Notes: generated from the sequence alone by a model not told the origin. Positions 1 through 9,899 are shown, counted from the stretch's first letter. The stretch: 64,000 bases of DNA from Leucobacter edaphi (GCF_016522535.1 NZ_JAEHOI010000001.1:221241-285240); one strand, 5' to 3'. Made by a program: numbers and translations.

Positions 1-15
1 AGCGCGGATCATCCC

Positions 16-585
16 ATGGCAGCCCTCTACATGCAGTCCCCGATGCCGCCGGAGATCCGCGGGAATCGCGGCGCTGGAACGCTGATCTCCCTGCTCGCGA
101 CCCTCGGCTTCGCCGCGGTGCTCGCCGGGGTGATCGCCCTGTGGCTCGCGCCGCAGTACCCGCCGTCGACCTTCCTTGAGAAGGGCCTGCTGCCGATCGT
201 GACGAGCCTCGGGTTCATCGCGGCGGTCGCGGCGTTCCTCCTCGCGATGGTCGTGCTCGTGCTCGTCGTTGGCCGCGCGGGCTGGTGGGCGTACGTGCTC
301 GGCGGCTTCCTGGTGGCCGTGGCCGTGTGGGGAGCGACCGTGGTCGGTCTCGCCATGCACGACCGCTTCATCCTGGGGATCACGACGAGCCTGCAGCCGC
401 TCCAGATGATCGCGAAGTACGGCCTGACCCTGCCGGCGATCGCCGCCGCGATCGTCGCCCGCGAGGCGTCGGTCTGGTTCGGTGCGTGGATCGGTTCCCG
501 AGGCCGCCGCATGAAGCTGCGCAACGCCGAGGCGCTCGCCGAGTACGACGAGGCGCTCGCGGAGGCGCAGGCGAAGCAGTCGTGA
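16..585 (+). CDS. Membrane protein of unknown function, 4 TM
   Basis: I do not recognise this 189-aa protein. Hydrophobic stretches near residues 25-45, 60-84, 91-115 and 137-155 suggest four membrane helices, followed by a charged C-terminal tail rich in Glu, Ala and Arg. Only 15 bases lie upstream in the window, so the start (ATG at 16, or ATG at 31) cannot be decided. The stop TGA overlaps the GTG start of the next gene by 4 nt, so the two are probably translationally coupled and may act together. Three such small genes precede the str operon. High-GC third positions throughout support real coding. Confidence 0.7.
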   Translation: MAALYMQSPMPPEIRGNRGAGTLISLLATLGFAAVLAGVIALWLAPQYPPSTFLEKGLLPIVTSLGFIAAVAAFLLAMVVLVLVVGRAGWWAYVLGGFLVAVAVWGATVVGLAMHDRFILGITTSLQPLQMIAKYGLTLPAIAAAIVAREASVWFGAWIGSRGRRMKLRNAEALAEYDEALAEAQAKQS

Positions 586-1064
586 CCGCCGAGCCGCGTC
601 GCGGAGTCACCCGGGGATACGTCGGGGGGCTCCTCTTCGCGGCCGTGATCACGGCGGTGGCGCTCACGGTCGCGGGGTGGGGGCTGCTCGCGCTGTTCTC
701 GGATCGTGAGCCGGTGTCCTCGCCCGAGGTGCCGATGTGGGCGGCGCCAGTGGTGCTGTTCGTCGCGCTCGCGATGCTCGCCGCGTCGCTCTGGCAGCAG
801 GCGCTGATCCTCCTGCGCGGTCGGCGGGCGCCCGCGTGGGGAGCGATCATCGCGACGGCGGGCGGCGCCTACCTGCTGTGGTGCCTCGGCGGGATCCTTG
901 CTGGGATGTCGATCGAGGAGACCTGGCTGAGCCCGTTCGCGATGCTGCTCGCCCTCGCCTGGGGGATCGCCTCGCTGCTGTTCTGGGCGGTGCTCGCGCG
1001 CCGCGTGTACACCGATCGTCCCGCGCCGAAGTGGCCGTGGGAGCGCGAGGACGAGGACGAGTGA
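582..1064 (+). CDS. Small membrane protein of unknown function, 4 TM
   Basis: 160 aa from a GTG start that overlaps the stop of the previous gene (GTGA). After a short N-terminus it shows four hydrophobic segments (about residues 12-35, 48-70, 85-105, 115-138) and ends in an acidic tail (EREDEDE). The reading frame stays open upstream to 285, but that part overlaps the preceding gene and reads like a shadow, so the GTG at 582 was chosen. No family recognised. Its topology mirrors the preceding gene, which may indicate partner membrane subunits; that is inference. Confidence 0.65.
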   Translation: MTAEPRRGVTRGYVGGLLFAAVITAVALTVAGWGLLALFSDREPVSSPEVPMWAAPVVLFVALAMLAASLWQQALILLRGRRAPAWGAIIATAGGAYLLWCLGGILAGMSIEETWLSPFAMLLALAWGIASLLFWAVLARRVYTDRPAPKWPWEREDEDE

Positions 1065-1702
1065 TCGTGGCAGGCACACTCGACGAACGAGTCGACGCGG
1101 CCGTCGACGCCTGGCTCAGGTGGGTGCCCCGCTGGCAGCCGGGAACGCACCGCGGCAGGGCGAGACTCTGCCGGAGGTGCACGGGCTCGCCCCTGCTCGC
1201 CGCCGCGGGCATCGGGGCGGACGTTCCGCATCAGGTGACGCACGCGCTCGTCTCGCGGATGCAGCGGATCATCGATCGCGATGTCGACGACTACACGGCG
1301 GCCGAGCTTCCGGCGCTGCACGCCGAACTGACCGGTGCCGAGATGTGGCGGGCGCCCGGCTACGACCCTGCCGCCGGGCTCGATCCCGAGTACGACGGGA
1401 TCGAGCCGGATCCGGAGCCAGGGGAGGGCGAGCAGCCGTTCCTCTTCACGCTCGCCGGCCTCGCCGAGGAGAGCCGCCCGGAGCCGCCGCTGCCGCGCCC
1501 GCCGCTGAGCGCCGAGGAAAAGGCACAGCTGCGGCGGGAGATCGAACTCGCCGACGCGCGCGCAGCCGAGACGGGGCGCGGCGTGTGCTTCTCGCTCGTC
1601 GCGCACCGGCCGAGAATCGAGTCGGCGATCAGCCGGTTCATCGAGCCGCAGATCCAGGCGATGCTCGATGAACTGAGCCGGAACCTCGAGCCGCCGCAGT
1701 GA
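1061..1702 (+). CDS. Hypothetical soluble protein upstream of str operon
   Basis: 213 aa, GTG start in a GTGA overlap with the previous gene; a second GTG at 1067 is an alternative. No membrane segment. Near the N-terminus a C-R-R-C pair (about residues 36-39) could be half of a metal site, but no second pair follows. The middle is acidic and Pro/Glu rich (about residues 110-145), and the C-terminal third looks helical. The family was not recognised. It ends 25 bases before the -35 box of the str promoter and closes the three-gene cluster at the window start. Confidence 0.65.
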   Translation: MIVAGTLDERVDAAVDAWLRWVPRWQPGTHRGRARLCRRCTGSPLLAAAGIGADVPHQVTHALVSRMQRIIDRDVDDYTAAELPALHAELTGAEMWRAPGYDPAAGLDPEYDGIEPDPEPGEGEQPFLFTLAGLAEESRPEPPLPRPPLSAEEKAQLRREIELADARAAETGRGVCFSLVAHRPRIESAISRFIEPQIQAMLDELSRNLEPPQ

Positions 1703-1727
1703 GTGTTCGTCCCTCGCGGGCGAAGCG

Positions 1728-1756
1728 TTGCGTGTGCGGTTCTCCCCGCGTATAGT
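1728..1756 (+). promoter_or_regulatory. Promoter of the str operon
   Basis: TTGCGT (1728-1733), a 17-nt spacer and TATAGT (1751-1756) give a strong sigma70/SigA-type promoter. It is the only good promoter in the 289-nt gap before rpsL. Confidence 0.8.
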
Positions 1757-1762
1757 TGTTTC

Positions 1763-1991
1763 TTGGTGTGTTCCACCGATTCTGCCGTGCCTGCTCGCGA
1801 GAGCCTGCGCGGGGGAGCGTGGGAATGCGCCGCAGGGTCACTCGCCCCCAAGGGCGATACCCCCACGGCATACCTGCACTCGGTTCCCTCCCCGGGGGGA
1901 GCAGCAGGTTCGCGGGCGCGTGAGCGGCCGCACATGCTTTGGATTTCCAAAAAGCATTCCTGTCACCGTGCAGGATTACATAGGAGAGTCA
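1763..1991 (+). promoter_or_regulatory. Long 5' leader of the rpsL (str) mRNA
   Basis: About 230 nt separate the predicted start of transcription from the rpsL GTG. The leader contains the C- and G-rich pair CTCCCCGGGGGGAG near 1889-1902, able to form a hairpin, and ends with a GGAG ribosome site 7-8 nt before the start. Str-operon leaders often carry autoregulation by S7 in other bacteria; no known S7 site is recognised here, so a regulatory role is inference. Confidence 0.45.
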
Positions 1992-2366
1992 GTGCCTACC
2001 ATTCAGCAGTTGGTGCGCAAGGGCCGGACGCCGAAGGTCTCGAAGACCAAGGCTCCCGCGCTCAAGGCGAACCCGCAGCAGGCAGGGGTTTGCACCCGTG
2101 TCTACACCACCACGCCCAAGAAGCCGAACTCGGCGATGCGCAAGGTCGCTCGTGTGAAGCTCCGTAACGGCACCGAGGTCACCGCCTACATTCCGGGCGA
2201 GGGCCACAACCTGCAGGAGCACTCGCTCGTGCTGGTTCGCGGAGGCCGTGTGAAGGACCTCCCGGGTGTCCGCTACAAGATCGTGCGCGGCGCGCTCGAT
2301 ACCCAGGCGGTCAAGGATCGTCAGCAGGCTCGTAGCCGCTACGGTGCGAAGAAGGAGAAGAAGTAA
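1992..2366 (+). CDS. rpsL: Ribosomal protein S12
   Basis: 124 aa, the usual length. S12 sits at the decoding centre of the 30S subunit and controls accuracy. The GTG at 1992 is preceded by GGAG, and the protein begins with the family signature [11 protein letters not shown]; longer upstream readings in this frame are leader sequence. The lysines that mutate to streptomycin resistance are wild type: K43 in TPKKPNSA and K88 in [10 protein letters not shown]. So this copy predicts streptomycin sensitivity at the S12 level. First gene of the str operon; its stop overlaps the rpsG start by one base. Confidence 0.98.
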   Translation: MPTIQQLVRKGRTPKVSKTKAPALKANPQQAGVCTRVYTTTPKKPNSAMRKVARVKLRNGTEVTAYIPGEGHNLQEHSLVLVRGGRVKDLPGVRYKIVRGALDTQAVKDRQQARSRYGAKKEKK

Positions 2367-2836
2367 TGCCTCGTAAGGGTCCTGCTCCGAAGCGCCCCGT
2401 AGTCGCCGATCCCGTTTACGGATCGCCGGTCGTTAGCCAGCTGGTTAACAAGATCCTCCTCGACGGCAAGAAGGGCCTCGCCGAGCGCATCGTTTACGGT
2501 GCACTCGAGGCCGTTGCCGAGAAGTCCGGCCAGGATGCCGTGACGGTTCTCAAGAAGGCGCTCGACAACGTGCGCCCCACCCTTGAGGTCCGCTCGCGTC
2601 GTGTTGGCGGCAGCACCTACCAGGTGCCGGTCGAGGTCAAGCCGCACCGCGCGAACACCCTCGCGCTTCGCTGGCTGACGAGCTACGCAAAGGCTCGTCG
2701 CGAGAACTCGATGACCGACCGTCTCACCAACGAGATCCTCGACGCTTCCAACGGCCTCGGTGCCGCTGTCAAGCGTCGTGAGGATACCCACAAGATGGCT
2801 GAGTCGAACCGCGCGTTCGCTCACTACCGCTGGTAG
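2366..2836 (+). CDS. rpsG: Ribosomal protein S7
   Basis: 156 aa. S7 binds the 3' major domain of 16S rRNA, nucleates assembly of the 30S head and contacts E-site tRNA. It begins [10 protein letters not shown] and carries the conserved [13 protein letters not shown] and [11 protein letters not shown] segments. ATG at 2366 shares a base with the rpsL stop, with a GAAGGAG ribosome site inside the rpsL tail, so translation is coupled. A GC-rich hairpin in the 105-nt gap follows before fusA. Confidence 0.98.
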   Translation: MPRKGPAPKRPVVADPVYGSPVVSQLVNKILLDGKKGLAERIVYGALEAVAEKSGQDAVTVLKKALDNVRPTLEVRSRRVGGSTYQVPVEVKPHRANTLALRWLTSYAKARRENSMTDRLTNEILDASNGLGAAVKRREDTHKMAESNRAFAHYRW

Positions 2837-2845
2837 AAACCCATC

Positions 2846-2880
2846 GGCCGGCCGGATCGCCGATCGTGATCCGGCCGGCC
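2846..2880 (+). terminator. GC-rich intercistronic hairpin between rpsG and fusA
   Basis: Perfect 13-bp stem: GGCCGGCCGGATC (2846-2858) pairs with GATCCGGCCGGCC (2868-2880), with a 9-nt loop. No T-run follows, so it is more likely an attenuator, processing or mRNA-stability element inside the str operon than a full terminator. Confidence 0.55.
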
Positions 2881-2941
2881 ATCAGCGGGGCAACCCGCTC
2901 CGCAGTCTGAATCTTTCATCCCCACCTCTGGAGGAGATCCC

Positions 2942-5056
2942 GTGGCACAAGACGTGCTCACCGACCTGAGCAAGGTCCGCAACATCGGCATCATGGCCCA
3001 CATCGATGCCGGCAAGACCACCACGACCGAGCGCATCCTGTTCTACACGGGTGTCAACCACAAGCTCGGCGAGACCCACGACGGTGGCGCGACCACTGAC
3101 TGGATGGAGCAGGAGAAGGAGCGCGGCATCACGATCACCAGTGCCGCGGTGACCTGCTTCTGGAACAAGAACCAGATCAACATCATCGACACCCCCGGCC
3201 ACGTGGACTTCACGGTCGAGGTCGAGCGCTCGCTCCGCGTGCTCGACGGTGCCGTCGCCGTCTTCGACGGCAAGGAGGGCGTCGAGCCCCAGTCCGAGAC
3301 CGTGTGGCGTCAGGCCGACAAGTACGGCGTTCCCCGCATCTGCTTCGTCAACAAGATGGACAAGATGGGCGCCGACTTCTACTTCACGGTCGACACGATC
3401 GTCAGCCGCCTCGGCGCCAAGCCGCTCGTGATGCAGCTCCCGATCGGCTCCGAGTCCGACTTCGTCGGCGTCGTCGACCTGCTCTCGATGAAGGCGTTCG
3501 TCTGGGAGGGCGACTCGAAGGGTGACGTCACCCTCGGCGCCAACTACGAGACGCAGGAGATCCCCGCAGACCTCCAGGCCAAGGCCGAGGAGTACCGCGA
3601 GAAGCTCGTCGAGACCGTCGCCGAGACCGACGACGCGCTGCTCGAGAAGTTCTTCGGCGGCGAGGAGATCTCGGTTGACGAGCTCAAGGCGGGTATCCGC
3701 AAGCTCGTCGTGAACAACGAGATCTACCCCGTCTACTGCGGCTCGGCGTTCAAGAACCGCGGCATCCAGCCGATGCTCGACGCGGTCGTGGACTTCCTCC
3801 CGAACCCGCTCGACGTCGGCGCCATCGAGGCGCACGATCCGCGCGACGAGTCGATCGTCATCGAGCGCAAGCCGTCCTCGGACGATCCCTTCTCGGCGCT
3901 CGCGTTCAAGATCGCCGTGCACCCCTTCTTCGGCCGCCTCACCTACGTCCGCGTTTACTCGGGCAAGGCTGAGTCGGGCGCCCAGGTCATCAACTCGACC
4001 AAGGGCCGCAAGGAGCGCATCGGCAAGATCTTCCAGATGCACGCCAACAAGGAGAACCCGGTCGACGAGCTGACGGCGGGCAACATCTACGCCGTCATCG
4101 GCCTGAAGGACACCACCACCGGTGACACCCTCTCGGATCCGAACAACCAGGTCGTGCTCGAGTCGATGACCTTCCCCGAGCCCGTGATCGAGGTGGCCAT
4201 CGAGCCCAAGACCAAGGGTGACCAGGAGAAGCTCGGCGTCGCGATCCAGAAGCTCGCCGAAGAGGACCCCACGTTCCGCGTGAGCCTCAACGCCGAGACC
4301 GGCCAGACCGTCATCGCGGGCATGGGCGAGCTCCACCTCGACATCCTCGTTGACCGTATGAAGCGCGAGTTCAAGGTCGAGGCGAACGTCGGTAAGCCCC
4401 AGGTGGCCTACCGCGAGACCCTCCGCCGCGAGGTGCCCAAGTACGACTACACCCACAAGAAGCAGACCGGTGGATCCGGTCAGTTCGCGAAGGTGCAGAT
4501 CGCGCTTGCTCCGCTCGAGGAGACCGAGGACAAGACCTACGAGTTCGAGGACAAGGTGACCGGCGGCCGCGTGCCGCGCGAGTACATCCCGTCCGTCGAC
4601 GCGGGTATCCAGGACGCCATGCAGTACGGCATCCTCGCGGGCTTCCCGATGGTCAACGTCAAGGCGACGCTGCTCGACGGTCAGTACCACGACGTCGACT
4701 CGTCGGAGATGGCGTTCAAGATCGCCGGCTCCATGGCGTTCAAGGAAGCGGCCCGCCTCGCGCAGCCCGTGCTCCTCGAGCCCATGATGGCCGTCGAGGT
4801 CCGCACCCCCGAGGAGTACATGGGCGACGTCATCGGCGACCTCAACTCCCGTCGTGGGCAGATCCAGTCGATGGAGGACGCGAGCGGCGTCAAGGTCGTC
4901 CGCGCCCTCGTCCCGCTTTCCGAGATGTTCGGGTACATCGGCGACCTGCGGTCGAAGACCAGCGGTCGCGCGGTGTTCTCGATGACCTTCGATTCCTACG
5001 CTGAGGTTCCGAAGGCCGTGGCCGATGAGATCGTTCAGAAGGCTAAGGGCGAGTAA
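2942..5056 (+). CDS. fusA: Elongation factor G
   Basis: 704 aa GTPase that translocates tRNA and mRNA after peptide bond formation and works with RRF in ribosome recycling. The N-terminus carries AHIDAGKTT (residues 19-27, P-loop), followed by DTPGHVDF (G3) and NKMDK (G4), then domains II-V. GTG start preceded by a strong GGAGG. Length and all G-motifs are canonical. Third gene of the str operon; the 159-nt gap to tuf contains a hairpin and its own promoter, so EF-Tu can be made without EF-G. Confidence 0.98.
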   Translation: MAQDVLTDLSKVRNIGIMAHIDAGKTTTTERILFYTGVNHKLGETHDGGATTDWMEQEKERGITITSAAVTCFWNKNQINIIDTPGHVDFTVEVERSLRVLDGAVAVFDGKEGVEPQSETVWRQADKYGVPRICFVNKMDKMGADFYFTVDTIVSRLGAKPLVMQLPIGSESDFVGVVDLLSMKAFVWEGDSKGDVTLGANYETQEIPADLQAKAEEYREKLVETVAETDDALLEKFFGGEEISVDELKAGIRKLVVNNEIYPVYCGSAFKNRGIQPMLDAVVDFLPNPLDVGAIEAHDPRDESIVIERKPSSDDPFSALAFKIAVHPFFGRLTYVRVYSGKAESGAQVINSTKGRKERIGKIFQMHANKENPVDELTAGNIYAVIGLKDTTTGDTLSDPNNQVVLESMTFPEPVIEVAIEPKTKGDQEKLGVAIQKLAEEDPTFRVSLNAETGQTVIAGMGELHLDILVDRMKREFKVEANVGKPQVAYRETLRREVPKYDYTHKKQTGGSGQFAKVQIALAPLEETEDKTYEFEDKVTGGRVPREYIPSVDAGIQDAMQYGILAGFPMVNVKATLLDGQYHDVDSSEMAFKIAGSMAFKEAARLAQPVLLEPMMAVEVRTPEEYMGDVIGDLNSRRGQIQSMEDASGVKVVRALVPLSEMFGYIGDLRSKTSGRAVFSMTFDSYAEVPKAVADEIVQKAKGE

Positions 5057-5067
5057 TTCCGTCCGCT

Positions 5068-5099
5068 GATCGGCGGCGGCCCACCAGTCGCCGCCGATC
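5068..5099 (+). terminator. Hairpin between fusA and tuf
   Basis: GATCGGCGGCG (5068-5078) and CGCCGCCGATC (5089-5099) form an 11-bp stem with a 10-nt loop. There is no U-tract. It probably attenuates read-through from fusA ahead of the separate tuf promoter. Confidence 0.5.
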
Positions 5100-5120
5100 G
5101 AAACGCCCAGGTCGCGATCA

Positions 5121-5149
5121 TGGACCTGAGCTTGTAACATAAGTACACA
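5121..5149 (+). promoter_or_regulatory. Probable internal tuf promoter
   Basis: TGGACC (5121-5126), 17 nt, TAACAT (5144-5149). The -35 matches consensus only partly. Extra EF-Tu promoters inside str operons are common, and the hairpin just upstream fits this reading. Confidence 0.5.
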
Positions 5150-5215
5150 CCCCGTACTCGTGCCCTTCGAAACCGTCGGAGGGGGAGGGTACTCGACGTC
5201 CTGAGGAGGACCATA

Positions 5216-6409
5216 GTGGCGAAGGCCAAGTTCGAGCGGACCAAGCCGCACGTAAACATCGGAACGATCGGTCACGTCGACCACGGTAAGACCACCCTTA
5301 CCGCGGCGATCTCCAAGACCCTCGCCGACAAGTTCCCGTCGGACGTCAACGTCCAGCGCGACTTCGACACGATCGACTCGGCTCCCGAGGAGCGCCAGCG
5401 CGGCATTACCATCAACATCTCGCATGTTGAGTACGAGACCGACAAGCGCCACTACGCGCACGTCGACGCTCCGGGTCACGCTGACTACATCAAGAACATG
5501 ATCACCGGTGCCGCTCAGATGGACGGCGCAATCCTCGTGGTTGCGGCGACCGACGGCATGATGGCTCAGACGAAGGAGCACATCCTTCTCGCGAAGCAGG
5601 TCGGCGTTCCCTACCTGCTCGTTGCCCTCAACAAGAGCGACATGGTCGACGACGAGGAGATCCTCGAGCTCGTCGAGATGGAGGTCCGCGAGGAGCTCTC
5701 CAAGCAGGGTTACCCGGGAGACGACGTCCCCGTGATCCGCGTTTCGGGCTACGAGGCGCTTCAGGGCAACGAGAAGTGGGTCAACTCCGTTCTCGAGCTC
5801 ATGGAGGCCGTTGACGCCAACATCCCCGACCCGGTGCGCGACAAGGACAAGCCGTTCCTCATGCCCGTCGAGGACGTCTTCACCATCACCGGTCGTGGCA
5901 CGGTCGTCACGGGTCGCGCCGAGCGCGGCACGCTGAAGATCAACTCCGAGGTCGAGATCGTGGGTCTGCGCCCGACGCAGAAGACCACCGTCACCGGCAT
6001 CGAGATGTTCCACAAGCAGCTCGACGAGGCATGGGCCGGCGAGAACTGTGGTCTGCTCCTCCGCGGCACCAAGCGCGAGGACGTGGAGCGCGGCCAGGTC
6101 GTCGTCGCCCCGGGTTCGATCACCCCGCACACCAACTTCGAGGGGACCGCTTACATCCTCAAGAAGGAAGAGGGCGGCCGTCACAACCCGTTCGAGACGA
6201 ACTACCGTCCGCAGTTCTACTTCCGTACGACTGACGTGACCGGTGTCATCACCCTGCCCGAGGACAAGCCGATGGTTATGCCCGGCGACACCACCGACAT
6301 GACGGTCGAGCTGATCCAGCCGATCGCTATGGAGGAGGGCCTCGGCTTCGCGATCCGTGAGGGTGGCCGCACCGTCGGCGCCGGCACGGTCACGAAGGTG
6401 CTGTCCTAA
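5216..6409 (+). CDS. tuf: Elongation factor Tu
   Basis: 397 aa GTPase that brings aminoacyl-tRNA to the ribosomal A site. It begins [16 protein letters not shown], has GHVDHGKTT at residues 19-27 (P-loop), then DAPGHADY and NKSD, and beta-barrel domains II and III. GTG at 5216 is preceded by GAGGAGG. It is the last gene of the str operon and is followed within 50 bases by a textbook terminator. Nothing atypical is seen in length or motifs. Confidence 0.98.
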   Translation: MAKAKFERTKPHVNIGTIGHVDHGKTTLTAAISKTLADKFPSDVNVQRDFDTIDSAPEERQRGITINISHVEYETDKRHYAHVDAPGHADYIKNMITGAAQMDGAILVVAATDGMMAQTKEHILLAKQVGVPYLLVALNKSDMVDDEEILELVEMEVREELSKQGYPGDDVPVIRVSGYEALQGNEKWVNSVLELMEAVDANIPDPVRDKDKPFLMPVEDVFTITGRGTVVTGRAERGTLKINSEVEIVGLRPTQKTTVTGIEMFHKQLDEAWAGENCGLLLRGTKREDVERGQVVVAPGSITPHTNFEGTAYILKKEEGGRHNPFETNYRPQFYFRTTDVTGVITLPEDKPMVMPGDTTDMTVELIQPIAMEEGLGFAIREGGRTVGAGTVTKVLS

Positions 6410-6457
6410 GTCTCAGTGACTGATCAGGGGTTGTGCTGAACGGCACAGCGCTTGAAG

Positions 6458-6488
6458 AAAAGCCCCCGGGTTCGCCCCGGGGGCTTTT
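6458..6488 (+). terminator. Rho-independent terminator of the str operon
   Basis: AAAAGCCCCCGGG (6458-6470), loop TTCGC, CCCGGGGGCTTTT (6476-6488): a perfect 13-bp stem with A/T flanks, active on both strands in principle. Confidence 0.92.
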
Positions 6489-6630
6489 CGCGTTCCCTGG
6501 AGGATTCCCGCGCCCCCGCGAACCCTCCCGTCTTTCCACAGGAACCGCACGTCTGCGCTGGTGCGGTGCGGAGGACCGCTATCCTCGAAGTTGACCTGTA
6601 ACCAAACAACCGTTGACGTGAGGAGAACGC

Positions 6631-8430
6631 GTGCCGGAAACCGTCGGTGGGCGGATCGCTCACTTCGTACGCCAGTACGGCCTGCTCTACCTCGTCGACG
6701 CCGCGGCCTGGGCGGTTGCGATCCTCGCGGCGCTCGTGCTCCGCTTCGACTTCGACTTCGACCGCATCCACTGGGGGTGGACGAGCGCCCTCATCGGCGT
6801 GACCGCCGTGCTCCAGCTGATCGCGGGCTGGGTGTTCTGGCTGTACCGCAACCGGTACGCGATCGGGAGCTTCGACGAGGTGCGCGCGCTCGTGCTGGAG
6901 ATCACCTGCGTCATGGTGGCCGCGTGGCTGTTCGCCTATCTCGTCGGGTACGGCAACGGGATCCCGCGAAGCACCATGATCATCGCCGCTCCGATCGTGT
7001 TCAGCCTGATGGGAGTGGTCCGCTACGTGCTGCGCCTGCGCAGCGAACGGCAGCTGCGCCCGGGGGAGCAGGCGGAGCGGACCCTGCTCTACGGCGCGGG
7101 ATACCTCGGCGTGCAGACGGCGAAGCGCATGCTCACGGACCCGCGCGCGAGCGCCCTGCCCGTCGGTTTCATCGACGACGATCCCGCGAAGAGCAATCAG
7201 GAGGTGCGCGGCATCCGGGTGCTCGGCGGGTTCCGCGATCTCGAGGAGGTCGTGCGTCGCACGCGAGCCACGCGGCTCATCGTGTGCATCGGGGATGCCG
7301 ACGCGACCATGATGCGACGGATCGACGAGGTGGCCGACCGGATCGGGATCACGGCCCTCGTCCTTCCCCCGCTCGAGCAGATCCTGCAGAACAACTCCGT
7401 GATCTCGGACGTCCGGGAGCTGACGATCGAGGACCTCATCGGCCGCCACCCGGTGCGGCTCGAGACGGGGTCGATCGCGTCCTACCTGCAGGACAAGCGG
7501 GTGCTCGTCACCGGCGCCGGCGGTTCGATCGGCTCGGAGCTCTGCCGTCAGCTCGCGCGCTTCGCGCCGCGGGAGCTGATCATGCTGGATCGCGACGAGA
7601 CCGCCCTGCAGGAGACGCAGCTCTCGATCAGCGGCCACGGTCTGCTCGACACGAACGACGTGGTGCTCGCGGATATCCGCGATCCCGCGGCGCTCGCCAC
7701 GATTTTCGCGGAGCACCGCCCGGAGGTCGTGTTCCACGCCGCAGCGCTGAAGCACCTGCCCATGCTGGAGCAGTATCCCGACGAGGCGTGGAAGACGAAC
7801 GTGCTCGGCACGCTCAACGTGCTGAACGCGGCGCGGGACGCCGGCGTCGGCGCGTTCGTGAACATCTCGACGGACAAGGCCGCCAACCCCACGAGCGTTC
7901 TCGGCCATTCGAAGCGCGTCGCCGAGAAGCTGACCGCCTGGATGGCCGAGCAGACGGGGCAGCGCTACCTGTCCGTGCGCTTCGGCAACGTGATCGGGAG
8001 CCGCGGTTCGATGCTGCCGACGTTCCGCCGCCTCATCGAGGCTGGCGGGCCGGTCACGGTCACCCACCCGGATGTGACGCGCTTCTTCATGACGATCCCC
8101 GAGGCCTGCCAGTTGGTGATCCAGGCCGGCGGTATCGGCCGCCAGGGCGAGGTGCTGATCCTCGATATGGGTGAGCCCGTCTCGATCCTCGATGTGGCCC
8201 GCCGCATGATCGCGCAGTCCGGGAAGGACGTCGAGATCGTTTTCACCGGCCTGCGGCACGGCGAGAAGCTGCACGAGGAGCTCGTGGGGCACGGCGAGGG
8301 CGACGAGCGCCCGTTCCACCCGAAGATCACCCACGCGCACGTCGACACGATCTCGCCCGAGGTGCTCGATCACGAGGGCTGGGTGGCGCGCCTCGACCTC
8401 ACGAGCCAGGCGGAGGAGCGGATCCAGTGA
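6631..8430 (+). CDS. Membrane-bound nucleotide-sugar 4,6-dehydratase (PglF/CapD family)
   Basis: 599 aa. Four hydrophobic helices at the N-terminus are followed by a Rossmann-like CoA-binding domain (about residues 145-270, motif YGAGYLG) and a C-terminal short-chain dehydrogenase domain with TGAGGSIGSE at 294-303. The catalytic stretch STDKAANPTSVLGHSK spans about 413-428: the usual Tyr of the YxxxK pair is Leu424 while Lys428 is kept, a replacement typical of this membrane family (PglF has Met). Known members dehydrate UDP-HexNAc as the first step to diamino or deoxy sugars. GTG start with AGGAG. It overlaps the next gene by 4 nt, so both likely serve one lipid-linked glycan pathway. Confidence 0.85.
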   Translation: MPETVGGRIAHFVRQYGLLYLVDAAAWAVAILAALVLRFDFDFDRIHWGWTSALIGVTAVLQLIAGWVFWLYRNRYAIGSFDEVRALVLEITCVMVAAWLFAYLVGYGNGIPRSTMIIAAPIVFSLMGVVRYVLRLRSERQLRPGEQAERTLLYGAGYLGVQTAKRMLTDPRASALPVGFIDDDPAKSNQEVRGIRVLGGFRDLEEVVRRTRATRLIVCIGDADATMMRRIDEVADRIGITALVLPPLEQILQNNSVISDVRELTIEDLIGRHPVRLETGSIASYLQDKRVLVTGAGGSIGSELCRQLARFAPRELIMLDRDETALQETQLSISGHGLLDTNDVVLADIRDPAALATIFAEHRPEVVFHAAALKHLPMLEQYPDEAWKTNVLGTLNVLNAARDAGVGAFVNISTDKAANPTSVLGHSKRVAEKLTAWMAEQTGQRYLSVRFGNVIGSRGSMLPTFRRLIEAGGPVTVTHPDVTRFFMTIPEACQLVIQAGGIGRQGEVLILDMGEPVSILDVARRMIAQSGKDVEIVFTGLRHGEKLHEELVGHGEGDERPFHPKITHAHVDTISPEVLDHEGWVARLDLTSQAEERIQ

Positions 8431-9530
8431 GCCCGCTCATGCCCGCCGTGGTCGCGGGTGCCGTGACGCTCGCGCTGAGCCTCGCGCTGCCCGTCGTCGT
8501 GAAGCCGCTGCTGCAGCGGCTCGGGATCATGGACGTTCCGAACGCGAGGTCCTCGCACGAGCGGCCGATTCTGCGCGGGCTCGGTCTCGCGGTGCTCATC
8601 GCGATGACCGTGGGTGCCGCCGTCGCGATCGTGTGGTTCGCCGCGGCGCCGGACGCCGGAGCCGGTGCCCGCTGGGACGTGCTGCTGATCGTCGCGCTCG
8701 GTTCGCTCGCGGCCGGCCTGCTCGGCCTGGGGGAGGATCTGCGCGGGATCAGCGTCCTCGGCCGCAGCGTCTGCCTGATCCTGATCGCCGTGACGGTCCC
8801 CGTGCTCCTCCTGATCGCACGTTCGAACCCCGGGGCGGGCGCGCCCTTCGGGGCGTCCGGCGGGTACCCGAACGCGCTGGGGCTCCCCCCTGACCTCCCG
8901 CTGTGGGGAGCGATCGCGATCGGGGCCTACGCCGTGTTCTTCATCTCGAGCTACATCAACGTTGCCAACTTCATGGACGGTCTGAACGGGATCAGCGGGC
9001 TGCACGGCGTGATCGCCGGGCTCGCGTTCGCGGCTGGCGGGCTCATCGCGGGGGAGCGGCCGTGGCTCGTGGCTGCTGGCCTGATCCTCGCCGCTGGCTT
9101 CGGCGGGTTCCTGCCGTGGAATCTCTCTCGGCCCGGCGCATTTCTCGGCGATGTCGGGAGCTATCTGCTCGGGGGCGCGACGGCCGTGACGAGCCTCGCC
9201 GCCTGGCTCTCCGGGATTCCCCTGCTCGCAACGATCGGGCCGATGGTCATCTATTTCGGCGATGTCGGCGTCACCCTCGTGAAGCGGGTGCGCGCGGGGC
9301 ATCGCTGGGACGAGCCCCACAAGGAGCACGCCTACCAGCGGATCCAGCAGCTTGGATACTCGCACGTGCAGGCATCGGGCCTGACGGCGCTGTGCACGGC
9401 CGCGGCCTCCGTGCTGGGTCTGTGCTCGCTGTTCACCTCGCTCCCCGGAACGCTCGCGCTGCTCGCCGGTGGACTCGTGATCCTCGGCGTCTATCTGGCC
9501 CTGCCCCGCCTGCTGCCGCGCCGCGCGTAA
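8427..9530 (+). CDS. WecA/MraY-type polyprenyl-phosphate sugar-1-phosphate transferase
   Basis: 367 aa integral membrane protein with about ten or eleven hydrophobic helices. It belongs to glycosyltransferase family 4: NFMDGLNGI and LGDVGSYLLGG carry the Asp residues of the active site, and the early EDLRG resembles the family's Mg-binding loop. Members move a sugar-1-phosphate from a UDP-sugar to undecaprenyl phosphate. The GTG start overlaps the dehydratase stop (GTGA), so the pair should supply and load the first sugar of a cell-surface glycan. It is not the peptidoglycan MraY by context, as no mur genes are near. Confidence 0.85.
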   Translation: MSPLMPAVVAGAVTLALSLALPVVVKPLLQRLGIMDVPNARSSHERPILRGLGLAVLIAMTVGAAVAIVWFAAAPDAGAGARWDVLLIVALGSLAAGLLGLGEDLRGISVLGRSVCLILIAVTVPVLLLIARSNPGAGAPFGASGGYPNALGLPPDLPLWGAIAIGAYAVFFISSYINVANFMDGLNGISGLHGVIAGLAFAAGGLIAGERPWLVAAGLILAAGFGGFLPWNLSRPGAFLGDVGSYLLGGATAVTSLAAWLSGIPLLATIGPMVIYFGDVGVTLVKRVRAGHRWDEPHKEHAYQRIQQLGYSHVQASGLTALCTAAASVLGLCSLFTSLPGTLALLAGGLVILGVYLALPRLLPRRA

Positions 9531-9558
9531 CTCGCCCGCGACACGCGACACGCCCGGG

Positions 9559-9588
9559 TTGCACCATCCGGGATCGGCGTGCGAGAAT
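9559..9588 (+). promoter_or_regulatory. Probable promoter of the S10 operon
   Basis: TTGCAC (9559-9564), 18 nt, GAGAAT (9583-9588). It is the best match in the 369-nt gap. A second TTGACA at 9768-9773 has no -10 at the right distance. Confidence 0.6.
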
Positions 9589-9899
9589 AGACAGGTTCAG
9601 TACTCCGCGCGTCTGCGTGGATCACTGCCAGGCAGTGCATAACCGCCCCGCACGGGGTTCTGGTTAGGCCGCGGGCAGCGAACGCATCCGCACGAATCGT
9701 GGCGGCCAGACGAGAGTCCGGCCGTTTTCGTGTGTGCGGGCCGCGCTCCGTATTCGAGTGCGCGGAATTGACAGGTGAACAGAGACCCAGCACGTTGCGG
9801 CTTCGCGGCCGCGTTTGCCAGGGCGCTGATACGCAAGACGTCCAATGCCGCGGGACCACAAGCCCCGCGGTACGACGCAAGTAGAAAGTAGAGAGTCAC
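9589..9899 (+). promoter_or_regulatory. Long structured leader of the S10 operon
   Basis: About 310 nt without a credible gene. It holds several short inverted repeats: CACTGCCAGGCAGTG (about 9620-9634), CCGCACGGGG (9647-9656) and, near the end, CCGCGGGACCACAAGCCCCGCGG (9850-9872), before the rpsJ ribosome site. Leaders of S10 operons bind L4 for autoregulation in gamma-proteobacteria; whether this one does is inference. Confidence 0.5.

Noticed and set aside
2882..6184. 1100-codon open frame on the minus strand opposite fusA and tuf
   Set aside because: It is the complement of two highly conserved genes; its composition (Leu/Asp/Glu/Arg/His) is the usual antisense shadow of GC3-rich codons, without any domain.
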